NCBI GenBank assembly: GCA_021324445.1
Contig: JAJPJC010000293.1
Location: forward strand, 42,036-106,035
DNA length: 64,000 nt
Direction of reading: 5' to 3'
Source: Isosphaeraceae bacterium
GTDB taxonomy: Bacteria > Planctomycetota > Planctomycetia > Isosphaerales > Isosphaeraceae
Below the pieces are notes generated by a model that made no database searches, was not told the DNA's origin, and saw nothing but the letters and a program-made list of their open reading frames with translations. Each line of letters starts with the position of its first letter. Positions within the stretch are counted from its first letter, which is position 1. Shown in pieces: positions 34,689-43,758 of this stretch. The translations under genes were made by a program, and so were the position numbers.

Positions 34689-36437
34689 GTGGAGCAGGAG
34701 GCACGGCCGTTCAGCAACGATGAGTGCCAAGGGAACGACCGGCCCAACCCGCGGCGCTTCGACTGGCTCGAGCCGGTCGTCCTGGGACTCCTGGCACTCG
34801 TGCTGAACCTCGCCGGCAACGACCGAACCGGCCTGTGGGACCGGGACGAGCCGCGGTACGCCGTCTGCGTACGCGAGATGCGGTCACGGGGCGACTGGAT
34901 CAATCCCACCTTCAACGGCGTGCCCCGGTACCACAAACCGGTCCTCATCTACTGGCTGACCGGCCTGAGCACGGCCATCGCCGGTGACAACCCGTTCGGC
35001 GTACGACTGGTCTCGAGCCTGGCCGGTGCCGGCACCGTCCTGGGCGTCTGGTGGCTGGGGCGGCGGATGCTGGGACCGCGCGGCGGGTGGCTCGCCGGCT
35101 TGATCTTGGCGACGGCGCCGATCGCCGTCGCCGAAGCGAAGCTGGCCACGACCGACGCGACCCTGACGCTGTGGCTCTTCGGTTGCCAGGCCTGCCTCTG
35201 GACGCTGAGCCGCCGGCCTTCAATCGGCGCCGCCACGGGATTCTGGGTCCTCCTCAGTCTGGCCGTCCTGACCAAGGGACCGGTTGGACCGGCCCTGATC
35301 CTCGCTTCGACGGCCATGGCCTGGTGGTGGGGCTGGCCGGTCCCCCCCAGGGAGCGACTCCATGGGACCTGGGGGCTGGTGGGATTCCTCGCCTTGACGG
35401 CCCCCTGGTACGTGGCCGTCAGCATCACCTCCCACGGCGAGTTCCTCCGCTTTGCCGTGGGGAAGCAGATCCTCCCCCGGCTCGCCTCGGACATGGAGAT
35501 GCACGGCGGGTTCCCTGGATACTACCCCATCGTCGCCACCCTGGTCTTCTTTCCCTGGTCGGCCCTCGTGCCGCCGGCGCTCCTGGAGGGATGGCGACAA
35601 CGCGAGTCGAACCCCAACCTGGCCTTCTTGCTCGGTTGGGCGATCGGACCGCTCCTCGTGCTCGAGTGCTTCCAGACCAAGTTGATCCATTATTACCTGC
35701 CGGCTTTCCCGGCACTGGCGCTCCTGGTCGCCAGGCTGGCCGGCGCGCTGGAGACTGAGGGAACCCCGTTGCGACAGAGGCGGCTCGGCCGGCTGGGACT
35801 GGCCCTGCTGGCGGGGATCGGGCTGGCCCTGGCTGCGGGCCTGATGGTCCCACTGCCGATGGTGCCCTGGGGTCTGCGCTGGCCCATGATCGTCATCGCC
35901 TGCCTGCTGGTTGCCGGCACCCTCACGGGGTTCTTCTCGTTTCATCGCGGTCGCGCCCGGCGGGCGATCGGTTCGCTGGCCGTGACCTGGGCGCTGGTAT
36001 TGTGGGTCCTGTGTGGATGGCTCATCCCGCTGGCGGAACCGTACAGGACCGCACGGATCGTCGGCGAACGCCTGGCCGCGCACTCCGCCGCGATGGGGTT
36101 GGAGCCCGTCTTGCTGGAGTACCAGGAGCCGGGCGTGATCTACGCACTGGGACATCCGGTCGCGTTGGCGCACGATCGGGACAGCTTCTTCGCTCATCTG
36201 GCCAACGGCCGATCGGTGCTCACGGTCGCCTTGCCCAGCGAGATCCAGGTCATGCGCAGCCACTTCAAACTGGAGGTCACGCCCGTGGACCAGGTCGAGG
36301 GCCTGGTGCTCAATCGCGGCAAGCCCCAGGTGCTCCAGATCGCGGTCGTGCGGCAGGACCCGTCACGATGGTCCGGCGAGCTGCCGCCGGTCCCCGCTGA
36401 CGGCGTTCCGATGCTCAAGCAGACGCTCGTAAAGTGA
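34689..36437 (+). CDS. Glycosyltransferase family 39 (ArnT/PMT-like) membrane protein
   Basis: 582 residues with a GTG start. After a cytoplasmic tail (1-26) the first membrane helix ends before NDRTGLWDRDEPRYAVCVRE; the Asp-Glu pair in the first periplasmic loop is the catalytic site of polyprenyl-phosphate-dependent GT39/ArnT enzymes. HKPVLIYWLTG is the second signature. About ten to twelve hydrophobic segments follow, with LTKGPVGPALILA and FQTKLIHYYLPAFPALALLV, and a soluble C-terminal domain (about 460-582). It would transfer a sugar from a lipid carrier to a periplasmic acceptor; the acceptor is unknown. The 3' end overlaps the convergent GT4 gene by 75 bp. Confidence 0.92.
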   Translation: MEQEARPFSNDECQGNDRPNPRRFDWLEPVVLGLLALVLNLAGNDRTGLWDRDEPRYAVCVREMRSRGDWINPTFNGVPRYHKPVLIYWLTGLSTAIAGDNPFGVRLVSSLAGAGTVLGVWWLGRRMLGPRGGWLAGLILATAPIAVAEAKLATTDATLTLWLFGCQACLWTLSRRPSIGAATGFWVLLSLAVLTKGPVGPALILASTAMAWWWGWPVPPRERLHGTWGLVGFLALTAPWYVAVSITSHGEFLRFAVGKQILPRLASDMEMHGGFPGYYPIVATLVFFPWSALVPPALLEGWRQRESNPNLAFLLGWAIGPLLVLECFQTKLIHYYLPAFPALALLVARLAGALETEGTPLRQRRLGRLGLALLAGIGLALAAGLMVPLPMVPWGLRWPMIVIACLLVAGTLTGFFSFHRGRARRAIGSLAVTWALVLWVLCGWLIPLAEPYRTARIVGERLAAHSAAMGLEPVLLEYQEPGVIYALGHPVALAHDRDSFFAHLANGRSVLTVALPSEIQVMRSHFKLEVTPVDQVEGLVLNRGKPQVLQIAVVRQDPSRWSGELPPVPADGVPMLKQTLVK

Positions 36438-37562
36438 GCGGAGCTGTCGCGTCATCGTCTCGTGCCGGAACTGATCGGCGAAGCGCTGCCGGCCCTCCCG
36501 CCCCAGGGCAGCCCGCAGCGCGGGGTCGGCCGCCAGCTCGAGGATCGCCCGGCGCAACCCGTCGAGGTCACGCGGTTTGAGCAGGACGCCGGTCTCGGGG
36601 AGCACCACCTCCCGGGCGCCATCGATGTCGTAGCTGATCACGGGACGGCCCACCAGCAGCGCCTGGGGCAAGACTCGAGCCAGTCCTTCCCGTAGGCTGG
36701 GATGGATAACCGCATCGACAGCGGTCAGCAGCTCGGGGATCCGATCCGGCGGGACCAATCCGGTCAGGATGAACGATCGCCGGATCCCCAGGCGCTCGAG
36801 CTCGGCGACCAGTCGATCGCGTAGGATCCCATCACCGATCCAGACGAAACGGACCCTCGGGTTGGCCTCGAGGACCTGCGGCGCGATGGCCACGATGTCG
36901 TCGTGTCCCTTGAGCTCGAAGAGGCGGGCCACGGTGGCGAAGGCGACCTCGTCATCGGCCAGCCCCAGCTCGCGCCGGACCTCCTCGCGCGGTCGACGCG
37001 GCCAGAGGAAGGCGTCGGTCTCCATGCCGCTGTAGACGGTGAGGAACTGTTCGGGTCTGCCGACTCCAGCGGCCAGCGCTTGCGTGGTCATCGCGTCACA
37101 GACGCTGACGATCGCGTGGCAACGCCCGGCGGCCCAGCGCTCCAGCGCGACATACAGGGTGTTCTTCCACGGTCCCTCGAAAGGACCAAAGGGCAGGCCG
37201 TGGATGGTGTGGACGATCGCCGGCACGCGCTCGCGCCACGCCGCCGCCCGGCCGAGGATCCCGGCTTTCGAGCTGTGGGTGTGCACCACCTCCGGCTTCA
37301 ACCGCCGGAACGCCGCGCGGAGCCGATGGTACGCCGCCCGATCGACCCATGGGCGGACCGGCCGGACCAGCTCGGGCATCACCTCCACCGGGAGTCCCAG
37401 TCCGGCCGCCCGGCCGAACAGGTCGCCTTCCGGACCCTCCGCCGGGCCGGTGATCAACGTCACGTCGTCATGATAGCGATGGTGCAGACCCTCGACCGTC
37501 AGCAGCGTATTCTCCTGGGCTCCGCCGACGATCAAGCGCGTGATGACATGGACGATCCGCAT
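36363..37562 (-). CDS. Glycosyltransferase family 4
   Basis: 399 residues of GT-B fold: VITRLIVGGAQENT (7-20, acceptor-side loop), VVHTHSSKAGILGRAAAWRE, HTIHGLPFGPFEG, and a C-terminal nucleotide-sugar half with FATVARLFELKGHDDIVAIA, FVWIGDGILR, AVIHPSLREGLARVLPQALL and DIDGAREVVLPETGVLL. The usual E-x7-E pair reads E292...Q300, a substitution I recall in this subfamily (EGLARxLPQAL), so activity is still expected. Cytoplasmic, and likely builds a surface or exopolysaccharide glycan. It is the last gene after asd and truA on the minus strand, separated from truA by 64 bp containing a hairpin. Its last 25 codons overlap the GT39 gene on the other strand. Confidence 0.92.
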   Translation of the reverse strand: MRIVHVITRLIVGGAQENTLLTVEGLHHRYHDDVTLITGPAEGPEGDLFGRAAGLGLPVEVMPELVRPVRPWVDRAAYHRLRAAFRRLKPEVVHTHSSKAGILGRAAAWRERVPAIVHTIHGLPFGPFEGPWKNTLYVALERWAAGRCHAIVSVCDAMTTQALAAGVGRPEQFLTVYSGMETDAFLWPRRPREEVRRELGLADDEVAFATVARLFELKGHDDIVAIAPQVLEANPRVRFVWIGDGILRDRLVAELERLGIRRSFILTGLVPPDRIPELLTAVDAVIHPSLREGLARVLPQALLVGRPVISYDIDGAREVVLPETGVLLKPRDLDGLRRAILELAADPALRAALGREGRQRFADQFRHETMTRQLRSLYERLLEHRNAVSGDRRQLAGPS

Positions 37563-37575
37563 ACAGCTCCCGGAG

Positions 37576-37593
37576 GTCAGGCTTTAGCCTGAC
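37576..37593. repeat. Palindrome family A, single copy
   Basis: GTCAGGCTTTAGCCTGAC: 8-bp arms around TT. It lies 34 bp after the truA stop and 14 bp before the GT4 start (both minus strand). The same 18-mer, with TT, TG or CA/AA centres, recurs at 46448, 46479, 46512, 53909 and 53938. Confidence 0.75.
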
Positions 37594-37626
37594 AGGAGAT
37601 TCAACTGTGTCTGACTATAGCCCGAC

Positions 37627-38367
37627 CTACTCAGCATAACGGACTTTCACGAGAAACAGCCCCTGAGGAGGAGCCGTCGGCCCGGCCGCGACCCGGCTCT
37701 CGGCAGCCAGGACGTCCGCGACCCACGCCTCGGGACGTTTGCCGCTGCCGACCAGCATCAAGGTCCCGGCGATCGACCGCACCATGTGATACAAGAACCC
37801 ATCGGCTTCGACCTCGATGGTGACAAACTCGTCGCGGCGCTCGACCGTCAGGTCGTGGATTGTGCGGACGCTGCTGGTGCGGTTGGGCCAGTCGGTCTCG
37901 AAGCTGCGGAAGTCGTGCCGGCCCAGGAGCCGCTGACCGGCTCGATTCATGGCCAGGCCATCCAGCGGCGCGGGGACGTGCCAACTGTAACGGAGCTGAA
38001 ACGGGCTGGCGACCCGCCCGTTGTCGATGACATAGCGATACCGCTTCGACCGGGCATCCAGGGTGGCATGGAAGGCTTGGGGCATCTCTCGGGCGTCCAG
38101 CACCCGGAGATCCCGAGGCATCAGGGCGTTCAAGGCCCGAACGAAGGTCTCGGGCTGGTGGCGCGAGGCGGTCAGGAAGTGGACGACCTGGCCCAGCGCA
38201 TGCACCCCGGCGTCGGTGCGACCGCTGGCGGTCGTGCTCGGGCGTGCGCCGGTCAACCGCTCGAGGGCGCTCTCGAGGACCTGCTGAACGGTCCTCAACC
38301 CCGGCTGGCTCTGCCAGCCGTGGAACTCGGTGCCATCGTAGCAGAGAGTCAACTTGATGTTCCGCAT
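37627..38367 (-). CDS. truA: tRNA pseudouridine(38-40) synthase
   Basis: 246 residues from ATG at 38367 (MRNIKLTLCYDGTEFHGWQS is the family start). The catalytic aspartate is D52 in TASGRTDAGVHALGQVVHF. Other family signatures are RALNALMPRDLRVLDAREMP, FHATLDARSKRYRY, HDFRSFE, VEADGFLYHMVRSIAGTLML and the end GLFLVKVRY. It isomerises U38-U40 of the tRNA anticodon arm. The gene starts 22 bp after asd, giving an asd-truA unit. Confidence 0.97.
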   Translation of the reverse strand: MRNIKLTLCYDGTEFHGWQSQPGLRTVQQVLESALERLTGARPSTTASGRTDAGVHALGQVVHFLTASRHQPETFVRALNALMPRDLRVLDAREMPQAFHATLDARSKRYRYVIDNGRVASPFQLRYSWHVPAPLDGLAMNRAGQRLLGRHDFRSFETDWPNRTSSVRTIHDLTVERRDEFVTIEVEADGFLYHMVRSIAGTLMLVGSGKRPEAWVADVLAAESRVAAGPTAPPQGLFLVKVRYAE

Positions 38368-38389
38368 CGTCGAGACAGGCGGGGCCGCA

Positions 38390-39406
38390 TCAGACTCCCA
38401 CCGGTTCGAGCTTGAGCAATTCCTCGGCGATCTGCACCGCGTTGGTCGCCGCCCCCTTGCGGAGGTTGTCGCTGACGCACCAGAACAACAAGGTGTTGGG
38501 CCGGCTGAGGTCCAGTCGAATCCGGCCGACGAAGACCTCGTCCTTGCCCGCTGCCTCGGCGGCCAGCGGATAGGCCTGGGCCATCGGGTCATCGACCACC
38601 GTCACACCAGGGGCGGCTTCCCAGAGCGCGCGGGCCTCGTCCACCGAGATCGGACGCTCGGTCTCGACCAGGATCGACTCGCTGTGTGAAAAGGGGACCG
38701 GCACGCGCACGCACGTCGGACTCACGTCGATGGTCGGGTCGCCCATGATCTTGCGGGTCTCATTGACCAGCTTCATCTCCTCCTTGGTGTAGCCGTTCGG
38801 CAGGAAATCATCGATCTGGGGGATGCAATTGCCGAGGATCGGATGGGCGAACTTGGTTGGCTTCGGGAGTGCATCCTTGCGCACGTGGGCCTCGGTCTGG
38901 GACTGGAGCTCATGCATTCCCTTCATGCCGGCGCCGGAGACGGACTGATACGTGCTGACGACGACGCGCCGGATGGGGGCGGCATCGTGCAGCGGCTTGA
39001 GCGCGACGACCATCTGGATCGTCGAACAGTTGGGATTGGCGATGATCCCGCGGTGGTGGCGAAGGTCCTGCGGGTTGACCTCGGGGACGACCAGGGGGAC
39101 ATCCGGCTCCATCCGGAAGGCGCTGGAGTTATCCACGACGACGGCGCCGGCGGCCGCCGCGATCGGACTCCACTGCCGCGAGATGCTCGCCGGCGTGCTG
39201 GAGAGGACCAGCTCAACCCCCCGAAAGGCTTCGGCGGTCAGGGCTTGGATGCGATGCTCCTGGCCCCGGAACCCGATCGTCCGGCCCGAGCTGCGCTCGG
39301 AGGCCAGGAACTGGATCGAGGCGATGGGAAAATCGCGCTCTTCCAGCAGGCGGATCATTCGCGCGCCGACAGCTCCACTGGCTCCGACAACGGCAACATG
39401 CTTCAC
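38390..39406 (-). CDS. asd: Aspartate-semialdehyde dehydrogenase
   Basis: 338 residues, starting at GTG (complement 39404-39406), with AGGGGA nine bases ahead. VKHVAVVGASGAVGARMIRL is the NADP-binding start, NSSAFRMEPDVPLVVPEVNP the family motif, C127 in IIANPNCSTIQMVVALKPLH the catalytic cysteine, and STYQSVSGAGMKGMHEL the substrate region. It reduces aspartyl phosphate to the semialdehyde in the path to Lys/diaminopimelate, Thr and Met. Typical length. The promoter should lie in the 493 bp upstream. Confidence 0.97.
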   Translation of the reverse strand: MKHVAVVGASGAVGARMIRLLEERDFPIASIQFLASERSSGRTIGFRGQEHRIQALTAEAFRGVELVLSSTPASISRQWSPIAAAAGAVVVDNSSAFRMEPDVPLVVPEVNPQDLRHHRGIIANPNCSTIQMVVALKPLHDAAPIRRVVVSTYQSVSGAGMKGMHELQSQTEAHVRKDALPKPTKFAHPILGNCIPQIDDFLPNGYTKEEMKLVNETRKIMGDPTIDVSPTCVRVPVPFSHSESILVETERPISVDEARALWEAAPGVTVVDDPMAQAYPLAAEAAGKDEVFVGRIRLDLSRPNTLLFWCVSDNLRKGAATNAVQIAEELLKLEPVGV

Positions 39407-39899
39407 GATCGGGTCCCCTGGTGTCTGGAACGGGTGAAGGAGGCCTTTCGACAGCCCGCCGCTGGTCGCGGACTCGCAGAGTTCGTTCTTGTAGGAGCCA
39501 GCTCTGTCCGGCGATCCCTGGCTTGGCGGTCGGGGGACGGAGCCCCCTCCTCCCCCACGGCGCTCCCCGGCCACCCTACCCAGTTTACTCGCGCGACCGG
39601 CTGTCGAGAATGCCAGGCGGACCGCTTGACGGCCGCGCGGCCGAAATGCCAACTGTCCCGGACCGGTCCGACTTTACTAGAATAGGAGAGACTTGGAGCC
39701 GAGGATCATCAGGAGGCCCTGAGACGGAAGCATCATCGGGAGGATGAGGCCCCGGGGGGGCGAGGGGCCGCCGAGCGCCCCGCGGCGCGGGAGAGCGCGG
39801 AGAGAATCCGGCTGGCCTCTCCCGCCCGCGGTTCGGTTCGGGTTGGGCACGAGCGTCGCCTCCCCGATCTGGTGCAGGATGTTGGGACATCTCCGCGTG
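39407..39899. other. Divergent intergenic region with a partial family B repeat
   Basis: 493 bp between asd (minus) and purD (plus). At 39489-39522 TTGTAGGAGCCAGCTCTGTC and following bases resemble the right arm of the 25785-25875 element, and 39533-39555 (GGACGGAGCCCCCTCCTCC) resembles the left arm in the opposite order, so this is a rearranged or independent copy. The rest holds no gene; promoters were not located. Confidence 0.5.
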
Positions 39900-41423
39900 A
39901 TGGGGGTCAAGGCGTTGAAAGTCCTAGTGATCGGCAAGGGCGGGCGGGAACACGCTCTCTGCTGGAAGCTCAAGCAGTCGCCTCGGGTCACGTCGATCTA
40001 CTGCGCTCCGGGGAACGCAGGCACGGCCCTGGACGTGCAGAACGTCGCGATCGAGCCGACCGATTTCCGCGGGCTGGTCCAGTTCGCCAAGCGCGAGGGA
40101 ATCGGCCTGGCTGTGGTGGGACCGGAGGAGCCGCTGGTCAAGGGGATCGTCGAGGTCTTCCAGCGCGAGGGCCTGCGGATCTTCGGCCCGCGCCGGGAGG
40201 CTGCCGAGCTGGAGGGGAGCAAGGTCTTTGCCAAGGACCTGATGCGGCAGGCGGGCATCCCCACCGCCGATTATCGGGTCTTCCGCTCGGCTCCCGATGC
40301 CGAACATTTCGCGCTGTCGCGGGAGGTGGCCTTGACCGTCCGCTCCCGGGGCCGATCCAGCCTTCGCCATACGCTCCACTGCCGGACGGCCGCGGAGACG
40401 CTCGAGGCGATCGACCGGATCATGGACCCGCGCGAGATGCTCAGTCCGGGCGTGCAGGTCGAGATCGAGGAGCGCGGGCAGAAGCGCGTCTTCTCCACGG
40501 CCGCCGAGGCCCGCGACTTCGTGCTGGGACGCCCCCTGGGCCTGGTCCTGAAGGCCGACGGTCTGGCCGCCGGCAAGGGCGTCTTCGTCTGTGACAACCT
40601 CCGCCAGGCCCTGGACGGGATCGATCAGATCATGGTCCGGCGGATCTTCGGGCAAGCCGGCGATTGCCTGATCATCGAGGAACGCCTCGATGGCCAGGAG
40701 CTCAGCGTCCTGGCCGTGACGGATGGCCGGACCATCATCCCGCTGGAGTCCAGCCAGGATTACAAGCGCGCCTATGACCACGACGAGGGTCCCAATACCG
40801 GAGGGATGGGGGCCTACTCCCCCACCCCCATTGCCACGCCCGAGTTGATGGAACAGGTCGAGCGCGAAGTCCTGGTCCCGGCGATCCACGCCTTGAAGCG
40901 CGCCCGCCGCCCGTTCCGCGGCGTGCTCTACGCCGGCTTGATGCTCACCAACCAGGGGCCCAAGGTCCTGGAGTTCAATGTCCGCTTCGGCGACCCCGAG
41001 ACTCAGGTCGTGCTCATGCGGTTGAAATCCGACCTGCTCGAGGTCCTGGAGGCCGCCGCCGACGAACGGCTGGATACGGTCTCGCTCCACTGGGATCGGC
41101 GGCCGGCCGTGACCGTCGTCATGGCCTCGGAGGGATATCCCGGCCACTATGAGCGCGATCGCCTGATCCAGAACCTGGAGGCCGTGGAGCGGATGCCCGA
41201 CGTGAAGGTCTTCCACGCGGGGACGACCCTCCGCGCCGAGGCGGCCCCGGGCCGCGAGGCCCGGGTCGTCACCGACGGCGGCCGCGTCCTGAACGTCACC
41301 GCGCTGGGCGAGACCTTGGCCGAGGCGCGGAACCGGGCCTACGAGGCCGCCCGGACCATCAAATTCCCGGGCGCCTGGTTCCGTCAGGACATCGCCGCAG
41401 CGACCCCCCGGAGCCGGCGATGA
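39900..41423 (+). CDS. purD: Phosphoribosylamine-glycine ligase with an internal insertion
   Basis: 507 residues from ATG at 39900 (an ATG at 39879 is also in frame). It makes GAR from phosphoribosylamine, glycine and ATP in purine synthesis. Motifs: KVLVIGKGGREHALCWKLKQ, VGPEEPLVKGIVEVF, GSKVFAKDLMRQAGIPTADY, VLKADGLAAGKGVFV, ESSQDYKRAYDHDEGPNTGG, FNVRFGDPETQVVLMRL. The family is usually 420-430 residues. Here about 65 extra residues lie between YRVFRSAPDAEHFAL (ending about residue 141) and TAAEARDFVLGRPLGLVLKADG, including a basic RSRGRSSLRHTLHCRT segment. The insertion sits where the ATP-grasp B domain begins. The reading frame is continuous, so the insert is translated. Confidence 0.95.
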   Translation: MGVKALKVLVIGKGGREHALCWKLKQSPRVTSIYCAPGNAGTALDVQNVAIEPTDFRGLVQFAKREGIGLAVVGPEEPLVKGIVEVFQREGLRIFGPRREAAELEGSKVFAKDLMRQAGIPTADYRVFRSAPDAEHFALSREVALTVRSRGRSSLRHTLHCRTAAETLEAIDRIMDPREMLSPGVQVEIEERGQKRVFSTAAEARDFVLGRPLGLVLKADGLAAGKGVFVCDNLRQALDGIDQIMVRRIFGQAGDCLIIEERLDGQELSVLAVTDGRTIIPLESSQDYKRAYDHDEGPNTGGMGAYSPTPIATPELMEQVEREVLVPAIHALKRARRPFRGVLYAGLMLTNQGPKVLEFNVRFGDPETQVVLMRLKSDLLEVLEAAADERLDTVSLHWDRRPAVTVVMASEGYPGHYERDRLIQNLEAVERMPDVKVFHAGTTLRAEAAPGREARVVTDGGRVLNVTALGETLAEARNRAYEAARTIKFPGAWFRQDIAAATPRSRR

Positions 41424-41472
41424 GCCCCAGCCCACACCCGCCGCGCCCGCGCCAGGCTGCTTCAGCCCGCTG

Positions 41473-43311
41473 CTAGGCTTTGCCCTGCGCGCGGCGCGCC
41501 GCGGCCCTTGGCCTGGCGACTCGCTTGGGGAGGTGGTCGAGCTTGAGCAACCCCTCCAGGGAGGACTGACCCTTGTGCAACGCCGGCGGGTGGGCGTACG
41601 GCTGGTAGGGCACCTCCGGCGGGATGACCGGTCCCGTCGCGAGGTGGACCTTCCGGGCGAAGAACGCCGCGCTGGCCGGGGCCGTGGTCGCCACCAAGGG
41701 GTTCGTCGAGTTGTCAATGGTCCCCTCGACCTTCGCGTTGATGACTCCGCGAGGCAAGACCAGATTGTTGGGCGCACCGAACGGGAAGGGGATGTTCGGG
41801 CGCGACTTCTCAAACTCGATGGCCGAGAGCCCCGAGGGATTGGGGTCGACCGAGGCCGAGAAGACCGAGTTGGTGACATCCCCGGCGATGCGGACCCGCA
41901 TCGTGCCGGTGTTCTGCGCATAGGGTTCCGTCAGCCCGGTCGTGGAAATGACTTGTGGATCGGTGATCGTCGGCGGCGGGGTGCCGAAGAAGACCCCGGA
42001 ACCGGCGCCGAGGACCGACGTCGGCGGGAAGTTGGTGTCGGTGAAGAGACTCTGAGCATAGCCCGCCTGAACGTTGGTGTTCTCGACGGGGCCCCCAATG
42101 AGCAAGTTGCCGATCGAGCGTGAGACCGTCACCGTGGAGTTGGTGGCATCGCGATTGGCCCGCAGCGCGGAAATGGTCAAGCTGTTGATGGTCACGTTGT
42201 CCATGCCCAGCCCGAAGTTGACATACCGTGAGCCGGAAGGCGCCATCAGGAGGACGTTGTTGGTCTCACCGCCGACCGAGAAATTGCGGATCCGCGCGCC
42301 CAAGGCCCCTTCGACGGGCGTCTGGGCCAACGGGTATGAATCGACCAGAGTCGTGAAGTTGGTGGCGCCGCCGAGGATCCGCACGGTGCCGATCTGGCCG
42401 GTCCCCGCGACGCTCCCCTGCGAGATCACGAAGGTGCCACCCGGTGACAGCAGGCTGCTGGACGGCGCCGTGCTGGCGAATTGGGTCGGCAGCGTGTCCT
42501 GGGCGGTGCTCCCATCGATCTCGTTGGCCTGGAACAGGTTCAACCGGCCCGAGACCAGGAAGGTGGCGAAGTCCTGGAACGGGGCCGCCGGCGAGCTGGG
42601 AGTGCTACTGGGATTCACCTGCCCAGTGGTGATCACCTTGTTCACGATCACGCTGGTGCCCGTGGTGATCGGCAGGCCCAGGTTGATCTCGAATTCGTTA
42701 CTCTGACCCGTCCGGTTCAGGGGTGTTCCTCCCTTGGGCGTAAAGGTGGCGTCCACGCCACCGAACCGCAAGGTGATCACGCCCCCGGGGATATCGATCG
42801 CCCCGGCCGACTTGGCGTTGGTGTGGATCAGCGACGCGATCGACGGGGTGGTCGTCTCGGTATGGGCCAGCCAGAAGCCCGGCATGTCGATGGCATCGAT
42901 GCCGTTCTGGATGACCTTGTTGAACGAGACCCGGCCCGGATCGATGTTCCCCAGCTCGCCCGTCTGGGACACGATCAGATTCTGGAAGTGGACCTTATTC
43001 GCGCCACTGGCCGAGGGGATGACGGTCCCGACCAGCTTGGTCGCCGAGGTGATCGTGCCGGCGACCGTGATCGTATCGATCAAATCCGGCGTGCCCCGAT
43101 TGGTCTTGGTGAAGGCGTTGCCGTTTTGGTCGACCACGTTGAGCGTCCCCGGCCCGTAGAGACGGAGCGTCCATTGAGCGCCGTCCGGGTCGGTCCCCCT
43201 GACCGTGGCCGTCGGCTTGCCTAGGCCCGAGGAGAGCAGTTGCCGCGGCTCCAGGTGCTCGGCCGAGGGCCGGAGGGACCGTCTCGTCGGTGTTGGCTTC
43301 CGCTTCAACAT
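41473..43311 (-). CDS. Exported LEPR-xLL-motif protein, beta-rich, unknown function
   Basis: 612 residues. A basic N-terminus and EHLEPRQLLSSGLG (motif 20-26) mark the planctomycete LEPR-xLL class of exported proteins. The body is Thr/Ser/Gly-rich beta structure (e.g. TRGTPDLIDTITVAGTIT-like strands, GGVITLRFGGVDATFTPKGG, INSLTISALRANRDATNSTV), with a run of GxIxNxxIxG turns near 330-480 that suggests a beta-helix. The C-terminus is basic (LPKRVARPRAAARRAQGK), an unusual tail for an exported protein. Downstream it converges on purD with 49 bp between stops. Probably a surface or cell-wall protein (inference). Confidence 0.8.
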   Translation of the reverse strand: MLKRKPTPTRRSLRPSAEHLEPRQLLSSGLGKPTATVRGTDPDGAQWTLRLYGPGTLNVVDQNGNAFTKTNRGTPDLIDTITVAGTITSATKLVGTVIPSASGANKVHFQNLIVSQTGELGNIDPGRVSFNKVIQNGIDAIDMPGFWLAHTETTTPSIASLIHTNAKSAGAIDIPGGVITLRFGGVDATFTPKGGTPLNRTGQSNEFEINLGLPITTGTSVIVNKVITTGQVNPSSTPSSPAAPFQDFATFLVSGRLNLFQANEIDGSTAQDTLPTQFASTAPSSSLLSPGGTFVISQGSVAGTGQIGTVRILGGATNFTTLVDSYPLAQTPVEGALGARIRNFSVGGETNNVLLMAPSGSRYVNFGLGMDNVTINSLTISALRANRDATNSTVTVSRSIGNLLIGGPVENTNVQAGYAQSLFTDTNFPPTSVLGAGSGVFFGTPPPTITDPQVISTTGLTEPYAQNTGTMRVRIAGDVTNSVFSASVDPNPSGLSAIEFEKSRPNIPFPFGAPNNLVLPRGVINAKVEGTIDNSTNPLVATTAPASAAFFARKVHLATGPVIPPEVPYQPYAHPPALHKGQSSLEGLLKLDHLPKRVARPRAAARRAQGKA

Positions 43312-43758
43312 GGATCAGAAACCCCTTTCCCAGGAGGCCAGACCGTCCGTCCGTCTGTCCCCGACCGAACCACTCCAGAATCGACTCGGACTGGGGCTCG
43401 GGCCGCGTCGCGAACCATCCCCAGCATCCCCCATCCCTCCGGCCGCGTGAGCGGTGCCGATTCGCAATCGTGAGGGTGTGCGATCAACCAACTCAGGGGA
43501 CGATCGCGGTCCGGTCCGCCGGTTCTGAATCAGAATCGACAGGATGCTCGGAATTCTTGAGAGATTCGTTAAAATCAGTCTAATCGTCACAACCCGAACT
43601 CCGATCGAGGGATCTTGAGCAGAGGGGTCGGCCGGCGGCGGTCGAAACGGTCGAGGACTGCTCATCAGTCTACGGAGGTCGATGGGATCTCATCCTGGGG
43701 CCGCCGGCGGGTCATGGGGACTCGCGGGGTGCCGGGGTCGGTAAGGATTCGAGCGATA
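43312..43758. other. Divergent intergenic region
   Basis: 447 bp between the LEPR-xLL gene (minus) and the small regulator (plus), with a noticeably AT-richer patch around 43520-43610 that is the likely promoter area. A short palindrome TTCTGAATCAGAA lies near 43524. No gene seen; an in-frame upstream extension of the regulator to 43615 lacks motifs. Confidence 0.4.

Noticed and set aside
39924..41921. 665-residue minus-strand frame across purD
   Set aside because: No recognisable sequence; purD is on the other strand with all family motifs.
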